From Breviolum minutum Mf 1.05b.01 (lineage: Eukaryota; Sar; Dinophyceae; Suessiales; Symbiodiniaceae), in assembly GCA_000507305.1 (NCBI GenBank), contig DF239038.1:186001-250000 (forward strand): a stretch of 64,000 nt of DNA, given 5' to 3'. Below the pieces are notes generated by a model, which had not been told where the DNA came from, did not search any database, and was given only the letters and a program-made list of their open reading frames with translations. The position numbers and the translations under genes were made by a program. Of this stretch, positions 42,689 to 53,019 are shown one piece after another. Position 1 is the stretch's first letter. Each line of letters starts with the position of its first letter.

Positions 42689-42773
42689 CCCTGGTTGGTT
42701 AGATTATATAGGGGATGATACCACCCTAGGGACTATAATGACCCATTATAAGGATCCCTATTAACCGACCAGT
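42689..42773. repeat. family-F palindrome
   Basis: CTGGTTGGTTAGATTATATA at the left, ATTAACCGACCAG at the right, with GGGACTATAATGACCCATTA inside. Related to 57795-57841 and 63256-63345. Confidence 0.6.
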
Positions 42774-43021
42774 ATAATGGAAAGCAGGAGGTTTTTTTTT
42801 TTGTGACTCAGTTGAGTTTGTGGTAGGATGTTTATCTTTTTTGGATGGAGATTTTTTGTGGATAACATCACAACAGTGTACAACAAAAACTCACCCTTTC
42901 GAACGCGTATTTCAACTTTCCTACACCCTGGAAAAATGAACGGATGGAACCTGAAAATCACCCGTTTCAGAAAAGGAATAACATCTTCAAAGAAACCTGC
43001 ATGACTTGGGGTTCCAGTCGT

Positions 43022-43139
43022 TACCCTCTCTGAAACTAACAGTTCACCCCCGAAAATATGCCAGGCCCCAAAAGGAAGCAATCGTCTTCCAACCATCCAT
43101 TTTCAGGTGTAAACTCGCTGTTAGTTTCAGGGAGGGTAT
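43022..43139. repeat. family-B palindrome
   Basis: TACCCTCTCTGAAACTAACAG at the left and CTGTTAGTTTCAGGGAGGGTA at the right; TTCACCCCCGAAAATATG and TTTTCAGGTGTAAACTC inside. Confidence 0.85.
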
Positions 43140-43215
43140 CATCTCCAACTGGTCCATTCTTTGGGGATTGATCATGCTGACTGTTGATGGTTCAGAAATC
43201 CCAAACAAGCACCTG

Positions 43216-43337
43216 GGATGGTTTATCCCCCTGAAATCTAACATAGATACCCAAAATGACGCCATGTTTGAAGCCGTTTCGATACATTTTCCTTTCGGTC
43301 CATCATTTTAAGGTATCTATGTTAGATTTCGGGGGTG
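43216..43337. repeat. palindromic element
   Basis: CCCCCTGAAATCTAACATAG at the left is the inverse of CTATGTTAGATTTCGGGGG at the right. It ends about 40 bp before the acceptor of the exon at 43377. A relative lies at 58745-58857. Confidence 0.75.
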
Positions 43338-43376
43338 GTTCACCCCCACCGTTTTTCCGATGGTTTCCCTATTCAG

Positions 43377-43523
43377 GAGCTGCTGTTCTTCAAGAATACC
43401 TTGGAGGATCTCAACGGTCGATGTCCCAAAAACTCCCAGGTGCAGCATTCATGGTGGGATGTGTTGCAAAAAAAATTACGTCAAGAATTGGGAGAACACA
43501 AAAAAACAATGGAAGCAAACTCA
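43377..43523 (+). CDS. probable exon, helical
   Basis: Acceptor CCCTATTCAG|G. The frame reads ELLFFKNTLEDLNGRCPKNS and WWDVLQKKLRQELGEHKKTM. An alternative donor lies at CCCAG|GTGCAG near 43438. Likely part of the gene begun at 41256. Confidence 0.45.
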
Positions 43524-43672
43524 GTGATTCAAACCGGGATTATATATTTTTGATTTAAAGAGTATAGATCTTGAAGAAAGATAACACCTGTCAGTTTGTG
43601 AACAAAAAACAACCAAAAAAGCCATTGAGGAACCAGGTCCACCACTTTTGTGGGTGTGTGTTTTGCAGCCAG

Positions 43673-43888
43673 GTGTTGTATCACTACACTGACCTTCCAA
43701 GTGCCAAAGCCATTGTAGGGGGACGCCAGGGTCTCCGCTTGTCGCGGGGCGGTTACAAGGGTGGCGGTGTCTTCTTTTCGACGCGTGCGCCGGTGGAAAA
43801 GCTGGATCCTGCAGAGAGCAACAGGTGGCCACACTGCACCTGCGGTGTTGTGGTGTGGGGTGGTTTAACCGGGGCCCTTAGGAAAATT
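43673..43888 (+). CDS. exon with ADP-ribosyltransferase-like motif
   Basis: Acceptor GCAGCCAG|G, donor AAAATT|GTAAGC, exactly 72 codons. Contains VLYHYTDLPSAKAIVGG then GLRLSRGGYKGGGVFFSTRA. The H-Y-T, the A-x-x-I helix and the GGGVFFS strand match the start of ADP-ribosyltransferase folds of the HYD1/HYT sort (family knowledge). Such enzymes attach ADP-ribose from NAD to proteins or nucleic acids. The catalytic third residue is not identified, so activity is unproven. Next exon 44910-45038 is in phase. Confidence 0.5.
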
Positions 43889-44464
43889 GTAAGCTACCAG
43901 CCGGCATCTTAGCCTAAAGTGTTCTTGAGGTAATGATTAATAAAATTATACTTCATATGACCAATAGATATCTAATCACAGCTACCCAGCTGGTGCCTCG
44001 GTTTTTCATAGCGGATGTTTTTCGGAGCGATTTGGCAATATCTAAATCTTTGGTCGCTATGCAGAGATGAAGCAACCACCATCGGTAGGACGGTTTCCTC
44101 GATGCCAGATCAACCGCCGCAAGTGTGGATCGGTGGTAAAGGTTGACAATCTAAAACAACCCTTGGTAGAACCAGGGTCAGTGGAAGGGTAGAAAAAAAC
44201 TGTAGTGAAAAGTTGCAACCCAGGGCTGATTTAGGACACTTTTTGCTTTTTGGCTCTCTGCCAGCGTTTTCTCTGTGGGCCCCTTGAAATGAATGGGGTG
44301 TTTCAAACATCATGCCCAGGTGCTTTGAAATGCTTGTTTTAACGTCAACCTTTTTTGGGAGATGTTGATACGCTAGACATGCATATTGTAGCAAACCTTG
44401 GAAGGGTCATGCATTTTGTTTGATTCTTGGAATGAGCTGTAGGATATATATATATATATATAAA

Positions 44465-44554
44465 CTAGGTGGTGGTTTCAAAAGAAATATGTATTTTCAT
44501 CCCTACGTGGAGTTTTGACTAATATTTTTCAACCGGGTTGGTTCAACCACCAGC
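44465..44554. repeat. family-A palindromic element
   Basis: CTAGGTGGTGGTTTCAA at the left, GGTTGGTTCAACCACCAG at the right, TTTTGACTAATATTTTTCAA inside. Sits in the intron between the exons at 43673 and 44910. Confidence 0.75.
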
Positions 44555-44715
44555 AAGTGAAGGTCTATGTTTACTGGCAACATGTTTTCCAAATCGGATG
44601 TTGAAGTGAGATGGGGTGAACCTCTGATTCAATCTCATATCAATTTGCCAAGATTTCCCTCAAATTAGGCCACCAATTTCGCCTATTATGACTGACAACC
44701 TGGTTTCCTTTGACA

Positions 44716-44833
44716 CTGTTGAAGGCTGAAATCCCAAACAACCACCTGAAATGTTAAAAAAAGCTTGTAAATACATGGGATTTCAACTACCAACGTGTAA
44801 CTGGTAAAGGCCTGGATTTTCTGAACCATCAAC
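44716..44833. repeat. family-D palindrome (D2 subtype)
   Basis: ACTGTTGAAGG and AAATCCCAAACAACCACCTG at the left, then TTCTGAACCATCAACAGTA at the right. It shares the intron with the family-A copy at 44465. Confidence 0.7.
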
Positions 44834-44909
44834 AGTATCACCATTACTTGAAGGGAAATGCAGGTCGGCAAAAATCGTTATATAGGGAATCGCGATGATT
44901 TCTACACAG

Positions 44910-45038
44910 CAACGGCTGGAGGCTCTGGAGGGAGCAGTTCCCACGTTGGCGCCAAAGCCAGTTGGTGCGGAACTATGGCAATGCCGTTGCCGCGGGCCGC
45001 GAAAATCAGGTCCCGGGGGACCGGAGCACCCTTTAAAG
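44910..45038 (+). CDS. probable exon, continues the ADP-ribosyltransferase-like gene
   Basis: Acceptor TCTACACAG|, donor TTTAAAG|GTGTGC, exactly 43 codons. The frame in phase with the previous exon reads QRLEALEGAVPTLAPKPVGA then ELWQCRCRGPRKSGPGGPEH. Confidence 0.45.
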
Positions 45039-45429
45039 GTGTGCCCCAAACAAAGCACCTGGTTGGGTTGATTTTATACAAGGGGATTTCATGATAGAAA
45101 TGGTCCAGAAATAGGGGAACTCTTATGATTCCATGACATGGAAGTTCCGTTTTTTCAAAACGAGTTTTTACATGGGATGGAGTAGAGTTTTAATTTTTGT
45201 TTTTATATTTGCACGAGTTAAGGTGGTGGGTTTTGATGATTCGTTTTTGCTTTCACTTGCTATATGATCTTATAAATAATAATTGCGGAAGATAAAACCT
45301 CTTGAGCCATATTTTTCAATAGCTCCCTCTTTAACTCAACAGGATTCTCTTCAGAACGAGCTGAGCTTGGGACATGATTCACCTGGGAATTCTGAGATCA
45401 CTTTTGAGCTGGAATTTTCGGTGATCCAA

Positions 45430-45532
45430 CCCAATACGGTTGATGGAAATCCCAAATAACCACCTGAGATGTATTTAGACCCTGTACATAATGGGAAAAA
45501 TAACTACTAACCTCAAGTGGTGTAATATCTAC
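45430..45532. repeat. family-D palindrome, diverged
   Basis: ACGGTTGATGGAAATCCCAA at the left and a CTCAAGTGGTG arm at the right, with CCTGTACATAATGGGA inside. The right terminus is degraded. Confidence 0.45.
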
Positions 45533-45676
45533 CGACCTTGATCCGAAAGCCGTTAATCCTGTGTGTGTTTGGCTCTTCCGGACTCCAGGATAGGCAAAGT
45601 GTATAATTTTTCCGCACAAAAATGGCAGACCCACACGGAAAAAACCAACTTTCAACAACATGGAGACCCTGACAAG

Positions 45677-45770
45677 GTGGATGCTGTGCTGGTTTGCTAT
45701 GTCGCCAGCAGCATGTTGGAGGAGCCCCCCAAAAAATGTATAAAAGGGGGCAGCTGGGGTGAGGTGGGTT
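45677..45770 (+). CDS. probable exon, continues the ADP-ribosyltransferase-like gene
   Basis: Acceptor CTGACAAG|G. The frame reads VDAVLVCYVASSMLEEPPKK, which would suit the later beta strands of the fold (inference). The end is not resolved. Confidence 0.35.
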
Positions 45771-46639
45771 GTATGTCCGCTTGTTGCGGTTTTATGTTTG
45801 TTGTCAATCTTTGTTCCTTGCCTTTGTCGTATTTTGTTAGGGTGTTTTTGGGTGTTTTTCTTTGCTTAAGTTTTCATCCTACCCTGTTTCGTATTTTTTT
45901 AAATTAACTTTTTCCTTTTTTCTTACTCTCCTTCATTTTTCCGATCTTATGTTTTCTTTCTTTGTGTTGTTTTGTTTGCCTCTTTTGATTCACTTTTATG
46001 TGGTAATTCTGTGACTATGGATTATAGATTGTTATGGTTGGGGAACACAGACCCACTCAAAATCATCGCGGTGCCAAGCGTGTCATGACAGACAACAAAC
46101 CCAATCTCAACATGCTTGTTCCAAGACACTTCTGTCCGGTGTTTGGACAGTTTGTGCCACAGTTCGGCACCAGGTTCAACCCGAGGTCTTGTGAAAATTC
46201 CGGGGACCAGCATTTGTGTGTCCCAAAACGCCGCCCCCTTAAAAAAAACATTTTTTGCTCCCCGGGAAAAACGAACGCCACCTTTCGGGCCATGGCCCGG
46301 AGTCGTCGTGGATTGGCCACCAAAACAGGACGTGGATCAACGAAAGGATGCAACCTTCATCTCCTTGGAAAAGTTTGAGACCTTTGCAGTGGAGCCACCT
46401 TGCAGTTGATTTACGAACAAAAAAACATCCAGAAACCCGGGGAAACCCGGTGAAATATGATGAACTCTTCATTTTTGAGGGGGTGATTGAAATCGGATCA
46501 ATATTGTGGGGGGGATCAAACTTGATGCAAATGTAAGGTGATTTTGAGGGATTTCCTTTCTAATAGTGCATTGTTTGGGTTGGTAATATAATGAGACCAA
46601 TCTTTTGTTTGAGAAACAGCTATTGTTGAACATTTGGCC

Positions 46640-46744
46640 ATGTTGATGGACAAAAAAATCCTGAACCATTTGGAATGTGTCTATGTATTTATATGTGCCA
46701 AAAAAACACTATAGTTTGTGCAGGATTTCTTCCATCAACAGTAT
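46640..46744. repeat. family-D palindrome
   Basis: TGTTGATGGACAAAAAAATC at the left and GGATTTCTTCCATCAACAGTA at the right. Confidence 0.7.
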
Positions 46745-47222
46745 CAAGGGAAGAGCCAGGGGTTTTCATAAGCATGTCTATGAGCCTCTATACTTCTGAC
46801 GTTGGAAAAAGGGGGAGTAGGTTGACTGATCATCATACCAAGAGACCACGAATTGCATGTTGACTGCTCCTTGCGGGGAGATTCTTTTCCAAAAAAAAGT
46901 CCGGAAGTAATCATGGCAACCAGATTCAATTATGTTCAAACATCCCAAGATGACAAAATTTCACCTGTGATTCTGGGAGGAAGGGGTAAAGGATATAAAT
47001 GGAAGGGTTCTAAAGATTCAAATGACAAAAATTGGCAGTGCAGTTTGTCGTGTAGTCCATTTTTTATTTTTTCTTTCCGTGGCCAAGAAGAGAGCAGACA
47101 TTTGTTCCATGCTTCAATGAAGAATTTCCACACGACACTACATTTGTGAAGCAGGATCTGTTTGTTTTCGGGTTTCTTCAAAGGCCTGCCATGGCATGCA
47201 TCCAGACTACGGAACCTGCAGA

Positions 47223-47249
47223 TCTCTCTCTCTCTCTCTCTCTCTCTAA
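47223..47249. repeat. CT microsatellite
   Basis: About thirteen CT units between GCAGAT and AATGACATGG. Confidence 0.85.
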
Positions 47250-47742
47250 TGACATGGTTTTTTGGTTGTTGATGTGTCAAGGATTCATCCCGCTACAACA
47301 AAAGCCGCCCAGGTATTTTGCATATCGCAACATTCCAAGAGCTTATCGTTTAGCCGCCTCCTAACAGCTTTGACAGGAAAAAAACCACAGCAACAAAACA
47401 GCTGCAAACTGCTGGGCTTGGGGAGGGAAAAGGTCTTGAGGACGTCAACTTCTTTGTCAAATTCTTTTGGGGGTGAAGTTTCATGGGTTTGGGGTGAGAT
47501 TCTTTTGGGAAGATCAAGTTTGAGGATTTCTGAAATAGCGGCAACGGCCACCAAACAGACGGTTTTTTCTGAAAAAAAACAATGGCACAATGGGAGATGC
47601 ATCGCTGGTGTTTGTTTTGAGTCGCAAGAACCCCAGCAGCCTCATTCTGACTTAGGGAAATGTTCCTATGACAATTATTTGCAAGATCTATCCGACATAC
47701 ACTGAAAGGAGCACATTGGGAATCTGGAATAGATACCATTCC

Positions 47743-47848
47743 CAAAGTTTCACATGGAACCTGAAAATGGAACCAAAAAGGAAGAGTAGATTGATTCCTT
47801 TGGGGAAACCATCATTTTCAGGTTCCATCTCAAACTTGGGGAGTGTAC
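47743..47848. repeat. family-E palindrome
   Basis: CACATGGAACCTGAAAATGG at the left, TCATTTTCAGGTTCCATCTC and GGGGAGTGTA at the right. Confidence 0.7.
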
Positions 47849-47937
47849 GATCCCGACCCACCAGCCATCAAATTTCCCACTTTCAAGGCCTTCTTTGCAG
47901 AGTTTCAGCTCAGGTGAAAGAAGGGGTTGTGGGGTCG

Positions 47938-48152
47938 GTGGTTGTTGTTGAGTGTTGTTGATTGTTGTTGATTGTTGTTGATTGTTGTTGATTGTTGTCG
48001 ATTGTTGTCGATTGTTGTGGATTGTTGTCGATTGTTGTTGATTGTTGTTGATTGTTGATTGTTGATTGTTGTCGATTGTTGTCGATTGTTGTGGATTGTT
48101 ATTGTTGTTGATTGTTCTTGATTGTTGTTGTGGTTGTGATTGTTGATTGTTG

Positions 48153-48239
<87 letters not shown>

Positions 48240-48253
48240 GATTGTTGTTGTTG

Positions 48254-48307
<54 letters not shown>

Positions 48308-48322
48308 GNATTGTTGTTGTTG

Positions 48323-48376
<54 letters not shown>

Positions 48377-48386
48377 GCATCCAGGT
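47938..48386. repeat. GTT/ATT satellite with an N
   Basis: About 450 bp of GTT repeats. The left part uses mixed units (ATTGTTGTT, ATTGTTGTC, ATTGTTGTG); the right part is pure GTT in two blocks split by ATT and an N at 48309. Long open frames of Leu, Cys, Asn, Thr or Gln here are products of the repeat, not genes. The true length is uncertain. Confidence 0.9.
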
Positions 48387-49076
48387 AAAGATAGTTGGCT
48401 GCAAAACATGGACCATTTCTAATTATACATGTGTGGATCCCTATTGGAAAGGGTGATTTTTTTATTGCTTTTTTTGAGTTCACTGGAAGGTAACCACCCC
48501 TTAGTTCAAACAGACGACATGGAACCTAAAGAACGGAGCTTTTGGAAGATGATGGCTTCTCTCCTCTTCCAGGGGTTCATTTTCAGTATGTTGGTTTTCA
48601 AAGGGGTTATCGGTTATCCTCTTCTATGTTTCTCTGACACTTTAGGCAGGGTCATTGCAGTGTTGAAGTGATCGCACCAGAGTTTAATTATTTATCGGAA
48701 GATGTACCCCCTGAAGGTCATTCAGTACTATCAGTTTCAGTTTCAAGTTCACTTCATGTCACGTTCTAAACTTCTGAACACAAAACAAAAAAAACAACTT
48801 CATTCTATGACTCTATGACTATCCAAGATCCCCCACAACTTACAAGCACAACTTCACTTTTGGCACCCTTTAATTTATCCCGCCTCTTAAGAAGGCTATC
48901 CCAAAAACCGCCACAGAAAACGGGAAATCCCAATCCGCCCCAGGACAAGTTCCACAGGTCTTGCCAGATCCGAGGAAAGTGGAAACTTGGGGGATGAAAT
49001 TGTTGGCTGTCCGAATGATTCGATGGATGGGTTCGTGGACGGATGACATGTTTTTTTTGGAAAATTTATGAACATT

Positions 49077-49172
49077 TACCCTCTAGGAAACTAACATATC
49101 CCCCAAAAATGGCATTTTGAAGATGATTTTCCGAACTTCCCCAGGTGGGATATGTTAATCCCCTGGAGGGTA
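49077..49172. repeat. family-C palindrome
   Basis: TACCCTCTAGGAAACTAACA at the left, TATGTTAATCCCCTGGAGGGTA at the right, AAATGGCATTTTGAAGATGA inside. Confidence 0.75.
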
Positions 49173-49179
49173 TATAAAA

Positions 49180-49283
49180 CTAGCTTGTGGTTTCAAAGAT
49201 TCTTTTAATTTTCACCCCGAAAATTGGGGAAGATGAACCCATTTTGACGAATATTTTTCAACTGGGCTGAAACCACCAACTAG
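49180..49283. repeat. family-A palindromic element
   Basis: CTAGCTTGTGGTTTCAA at the left, GCTGAAACCACCAACTAG at the right, with CCCCGAAAATTGGGG and TTTTGACGAATATTTTTCAA inside. It directly follows the family-C copy. Confidence 0.8.
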
Positions 49284-49427
49284 ATGTTTTATAGAAAATT
49301 AAAAAAATGACAATTTATGATCAATATTATTCAACTTGTTTTTGGTGGGAAGCACCGGATGTTCAGGAGTTCCACCATCAACTGCTTCCAATCCATGAGT
49401 TTTTTTTTGTTTCGACATCTTTTTACA

Positions 49428-49529
49428 CTCCGGTAATTTAACATAGCAATGGAAAATCCACCATTTGAAGATGTATTTCCTATTCAAGATGGGGATTTTC
49501 CATTGCTATGTTTGTTTACCGGAGGGTAA
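49428..49529. repeat. family-J palindrome
   Basis: CACTCCGGTAATTTAACATA at the left; CCATTGCTATGTTTGTTTAC then CGGAGGGTAA at the right. The next exon begins 26 bp later. Confidence 0.7.
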
Positions 49530-49554
49530 ATTTCCCTTCACCTTGCGTCCCCAG

Positions 49555-49636
49555 GAGCTTACACGAGTTGATCTTCGAATTTGCCGATTTCGCGGTGACC
49601 TTTCTGTCGAGGTGGGGAGCATGCCTTGAAGGTTGA
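49555..49636 (+). CDS. probable exon, unknown protein
   Basis: Acceptor GCGTCCCCAG|G. The frame reads ELTRVDLRICRFRGDLSVEV then GSMP and a stop, or a GT donor before it. The intron upstream is mostly the family-J palindrome. Confidence 0.4.
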
Positions 49637-49840
49637 AAAGAGGGCTATTTTGCTTTGAAATGTGGCAGCTGACTTGTTTTTAAAAAGGAGAAATGCATTC
49701 GTTGCAAACAAGGTGAGATTTTTTTTGGGATTTTTTTGTTTGTTTTTGTTTCAATGTTTTGTTTTTTTCCTGTTCGTTTTTTTGACATGCATTTTTTGTT
49801 TGGGGGGGTGATGAAGGGAGGGGTTAGAAACTGGAAACCC

Positions 49841-50030
49841 GTGAGATTTGGGTTGTTACGATTTTCACCGCATCTGCGTAGAACCTGGGGGAGATGACTG
49901 CCGGACAGCCGGCAGCTTTGATTTGAGGCCGCATCCCCGGCCAAGCATTAGCATTTGGCATGGTGAATTGCGGCCCACGGAGGACCGACCCGAGATCGAA
50001 TTTGTTTCGATATGTTTCAGGAAGGGGAGA
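49841..50030 (+). CDS. probable exon, unknown protein
   Basis: Open frame reading CYDFHRICVEPGGDDCRTAG, SFDLRPHPRPSISIWHGELR and RPEIEFVSICF. The minus strand is also open here, but the plus frame agrees in orientation with its neighbours. Confidence 0.35.
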
Positions 50031-50363
50031 GATTGATTTCATCTCATTTGTGGGTGAACCATCAAATCATGTTAATCATCTTATAGGTGAGTTTTGAAAA
50101 AAACTAGTGATTTTAAGAAAAGTTCTAAGTGATGAATGAATTCATTTTTCCATTTCTATGAGGTTTTGGAGATGGGTAGAAGGCTCCTATTTCGCAACGT
50201 ATATGTGGGGTTTCCCATCCAAAAGGTTCATTTCCCACGTGCACCTTTGGAGCATACCCTACCGGTTACCTGTCATAAATGAAGATTTACTATCCATCCC
50301 TTAAAGGGTATAACTTATATAACCTCCAAAGGTTTGGCATGGCGAGATCCTGGACTGAACGGC

Positions 50364-50479
50364 CTACCCTCCCTAAATGCTAACGGTTTGGTGATTGAAA
50401 ACAGGCCTTTCGCCCCGAATGGAAACGAATGGTCTCCCTTTGCCAGGGGCGAGCTGTTAGTTTTTCTTTGTTAAGGGTA
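50364..50479. repeat. family-B palindrome, diverged
   Basis: TACCCTCCCTAAATGCTAACG at the left, GGGGCGAGCTGTTAGTTTTT at the right. Confidence 0.6.
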
Positions 50480-50754
50480 CTTTCTGGAAACTGCCTTATA
50501 TATCCAAATAACATAAAGATAGAATTTTCGAACTTTAACGGCCAAGTTTAACAATTTCCTTTTTTAGGCTAAGTTGTTTATAAAGCACCTTTGATGGTCT
50601 CGATCTTTTTGAGCGGCCACCATGATTTAGCTGCTCTCGACTGATCTTTCATATGTAGGTATATACCAACCATCAACAAGGATTATATAATATCAAAAAC
50701 CAATCCGAGATGTCATCAGTTTTCAAACCTCTACATCTTTTCAAACCCGGAGAC

Positions 50755-50862
50755 AACTGTTGATGGTTCAGAAGATCCCAAGGCCAAAGCGCCGTTTGGA
50801 TGGTGCTAAAAACCCTGTAAATAATGGGATTTCAACTACCAACCTCAACCATCCAACCGTAG
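50755..50862. repeat. family-D palindrome (D2 subtype)
   Basis: ACTGTTGATGGTTCAGAAGA at the left, TTTCAACTACCAACCTCAAC and ACCGTA at the right; the right arm is incomplete. An exon follows after about 20 bp. Confidence 0.6.
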
Positions 50863-50881
50863 GTCTCACCAAGTCGGCCAG

Positions 50882-50954
50882 GCTTCTGTCGGTTGGACGG
50901 TTCCTGGTGACATCATCGTTTTGGAGGACAAGTTCCGAGGGGGGTGTTGGAAGT
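50882..50954 (+). CDS. probable exon, unknown protein
   Basis: Acceptor TCGGCCAG|G. The frame reads ASVGWTVPGDIIVLEDKFRG then GCWK. Donor not fixed. Confidence 0.4.
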
Positions 50955-51437
50955 AAATGGATGGCGCGGGCCCCTACAGAATCAAAAGGTAGAAAGAAGT
51001 AGGTGTATGGTGTATCTAGTTATATGTATTATACATATTTCCATGTGATTGTTATTGTTATTATGTTATTCTTGTTACTTGTTATCAGACTACGCCTAAT
51101 TAAAACTCAACATATTTACTGTATCATCAAACTACCTCATCATGATACCATCACCACCACGGAAGATATCCTTCCAGAATCATCCAGATGCGTGAATATA
51201 TGATCATATCAACCCTCCGTTGCTTGACATGGTCATCACGACATGTTTTTACGAACCTTTCGCAGCAGGAACTACGCCAGCTACGTGACCATGCGGCCAA
51301 TCATCATCCGTCACTTTGTGGATCGATTTGCCCAATCACCTTCTGAGAACGGGAGCATCGAACCTAAACACCCCAATCATCAGCTGAGAATATGACTGGA
51401 TGCCTGGGGGTTGAAGCTTTTTTGAGAAGATGAAATC

Positions 51438-51556
51438 TACCCTCCCTGCAACTAAGAGCTTTGTTGCCCCTGAAAATAGGCAAACATCCCAAAATGTAAG
51501 GATTGTCTCCCAAGCATCCATTTTCAGGTGCGAGCTGTTAGTTTTGGGGAGTGTAT
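51438..51556. repeat. family-B palindrome
   Basis: TACCCTCCCTGCAACTAAGAG at the left, GTGCGAGCTGTTAGTTTTGG and GAGTGTA at the right. Confidence 0.75.
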
Positions 51557-51765
51557 CTTTTTTTTCTCTCCCTATCAGATATTTTTTCATAGCCCCCGCC
51601 AAATTCACGAATGTCGACCCTGAAAAAGGGGGGATCATGTCAAAACCAGGAAAGTCGGATCGTCTTCCCAAGCAAGCATTTTTAAGGCAGCTAACTGTTG
51701 GGTTTCGTAGATGGGGTAGATGTTTTTTCATAGGGGAATCTGCTCCAATGCTGTAGTAGCCACCT

Positions 51766-51920
51766 GATCAATGGAGTTTCCTGGTTCCCTCAATGGGTGG
51801 TAGGTAGCATATAATCACCCAATTGGCAATATATAAGTGGTATATAAGTAATATATATTGCCAATTGGGTGATTATATGCTACCTACCACCTAGTAGGGG
51901 AACCAGAAACAACCATTGAC
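51766..51920. repeat. family-G long palindrome
   Basis: TCAATGGAGTTTCCTGGTTC at the left pairs with GAACCAGAAACAACCATTGA at the right, and TGGTGGTAGGTAGCATATAA pairs with TTATATGCTACCTACCACC. Arms exceed 70 bp. Near copy at 54884-55042. Confidence 0.85.
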
Positions 51921-52425
51921 CTGATTGGCCTGCAACTTTGGGGGTTCTCGGACCGATGCTTCGCTTGGAATCTTGGAAGGGGAGGTTCCCCCCATGAGAT
52001 CTCAGGTTGCATCGTCTTGGAGACCGCCAAGGCGGCGATCGCCGGGGATCGGCAGTTAACAGCAAGAAGCCTGTTGGTTTCAGTAGACATTTGCCATACG
52101 TTGGCTGTAGAGTAGACCACAAAATATATATTTCCTGTGTTGTAGTGGCATCAATTACTACATATACTACTATAAGTTGCAAGGTTCTATGGTTGTATGC
52201 ACAACCAAATCTTTTAGGTCCTTGGTTTTGACATGAATTCCAATGCCTTGAGCGATCAATGAGCTCTACAGAGAGCGGCGTAGCATTTGGGCCTCATAGT
52301 TTAGGGTGCCGAAAGGATGGCAGGACTTTCACCATAAGCAGCTTGATTGATATCTTTCACATTCATTAACAACGTTTCAATTTTCTTTGACTACGTGCCC
52401 CACCCTTTCAGGGGACAATGGTGGT

Positions 52426-52538
52426 TACCATCCCTGAAACTAACAGCTCGCCCCTGAAAATGGATAGTCGGAAGACGATCCTTTCTTTTTGGAAAGACCT
52501 ATTTTCAGGTGCGTTTGCTGTTAGCTTTAGGGAGGGTA
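52426..52538. repeat. family-B palindrome
   Basis: TACCATCCCTGAAACTAACAG at the left, GCTGTTAGCTTTAGGGAGGGTA at the right, CGCCCCTGAAAATGGATAG inside. Confidence 0.85.
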
Positions 52539-52624
52539 AATGTTGGATCTACAATCTACACCCCAGAATTCCAGTGGCACCTGAAGGTTTACCATCCCAA
52601 TGGTGGTAAATATACTCCTTTCAC

Positions 52625-52720
52625 ACTGTTGATGAAAGAAATCCTGCACCAGTTTATCCCATTATTTACAAGGGGTTTATACATCTCAACTGGTGCAGGA
52701 CGTCTTCCATCAACCGTAGG
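52625..52720. repeat. family-D palindrome
   Basis: CACTGTTGATGAAAGAAATCC at the left, CTTCCATCAACCGTA at the right, TGCACCAG paired with CTGGTGCA. Confidence 0.75.
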
Positions 52721-52739
52721 GAGCTGTGTTAATTTACTT

Positions 52740-52880
52740 TTTCCACGGGTCCTTACCCGCTTGACCTCGCTCCTTGGAGGCTTGCAGATGCGTCGCTTTG
52801 CCGAGCGGACGAGAGAGCATGATGCCAGTGAAGGACCAGCGGTTCGGGGGGGGAATGTTGGGACAAGAAACATGGCAAGT
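52740..52880 (+). CDS. probable exon, unknown protein
   Basis: The frame reads TRLTSLLGGLQMRRFAERTR then EHDASEGPAVRGGNVGTRN: basic and coding-like. It lies between a family-D and a family-B element. Borders not resolved. Confidence 0.35.
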
Positions 52881-52907
52881 TGGCTGAAAAAAATTGGTAG
52901 TGGTACA

Positions 52908-53018
52908 TACCCTCCCTGAAACAAACATAGCACCTGAAAATAGGCCTAAACGCCCCAAAAGGAAATTTTTCCAACCATCCATTTTCAGGTGCGAGCTGTC
53001 AGTTTTCACAGAAGGGTA
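52908..53018. repeat. family-B palindrome
   Basis: TACCCTCCCTGAAACAAACA at the left, GTGCGAGCTGTCAGTTTTCA and GAAGGGTA at the right. Confidence 0.8.
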
Positions 53019-53019
53019 G

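Larger units (their letters stand above)
45780..49076. other. stretch with few supported exons
   Basis: Weak coding-like frames occur around 46028-46180 (GEHRPTQNHRGAKRVMTDNK) and 46890-47000, but their borders cannot be fixed. The rest is T-rich sequence, palindromes and the GTT satellite. Confidence 0.3.

Noticed and set aside
47750..48483. Open frames of poly-Leu, poly-Cys, poly-Asn, poly-Thr and poly-Gln on both strands
   Set aside because: They are translations of the GTT satellite in each frame, include an N, and have no start context or conserved flank.
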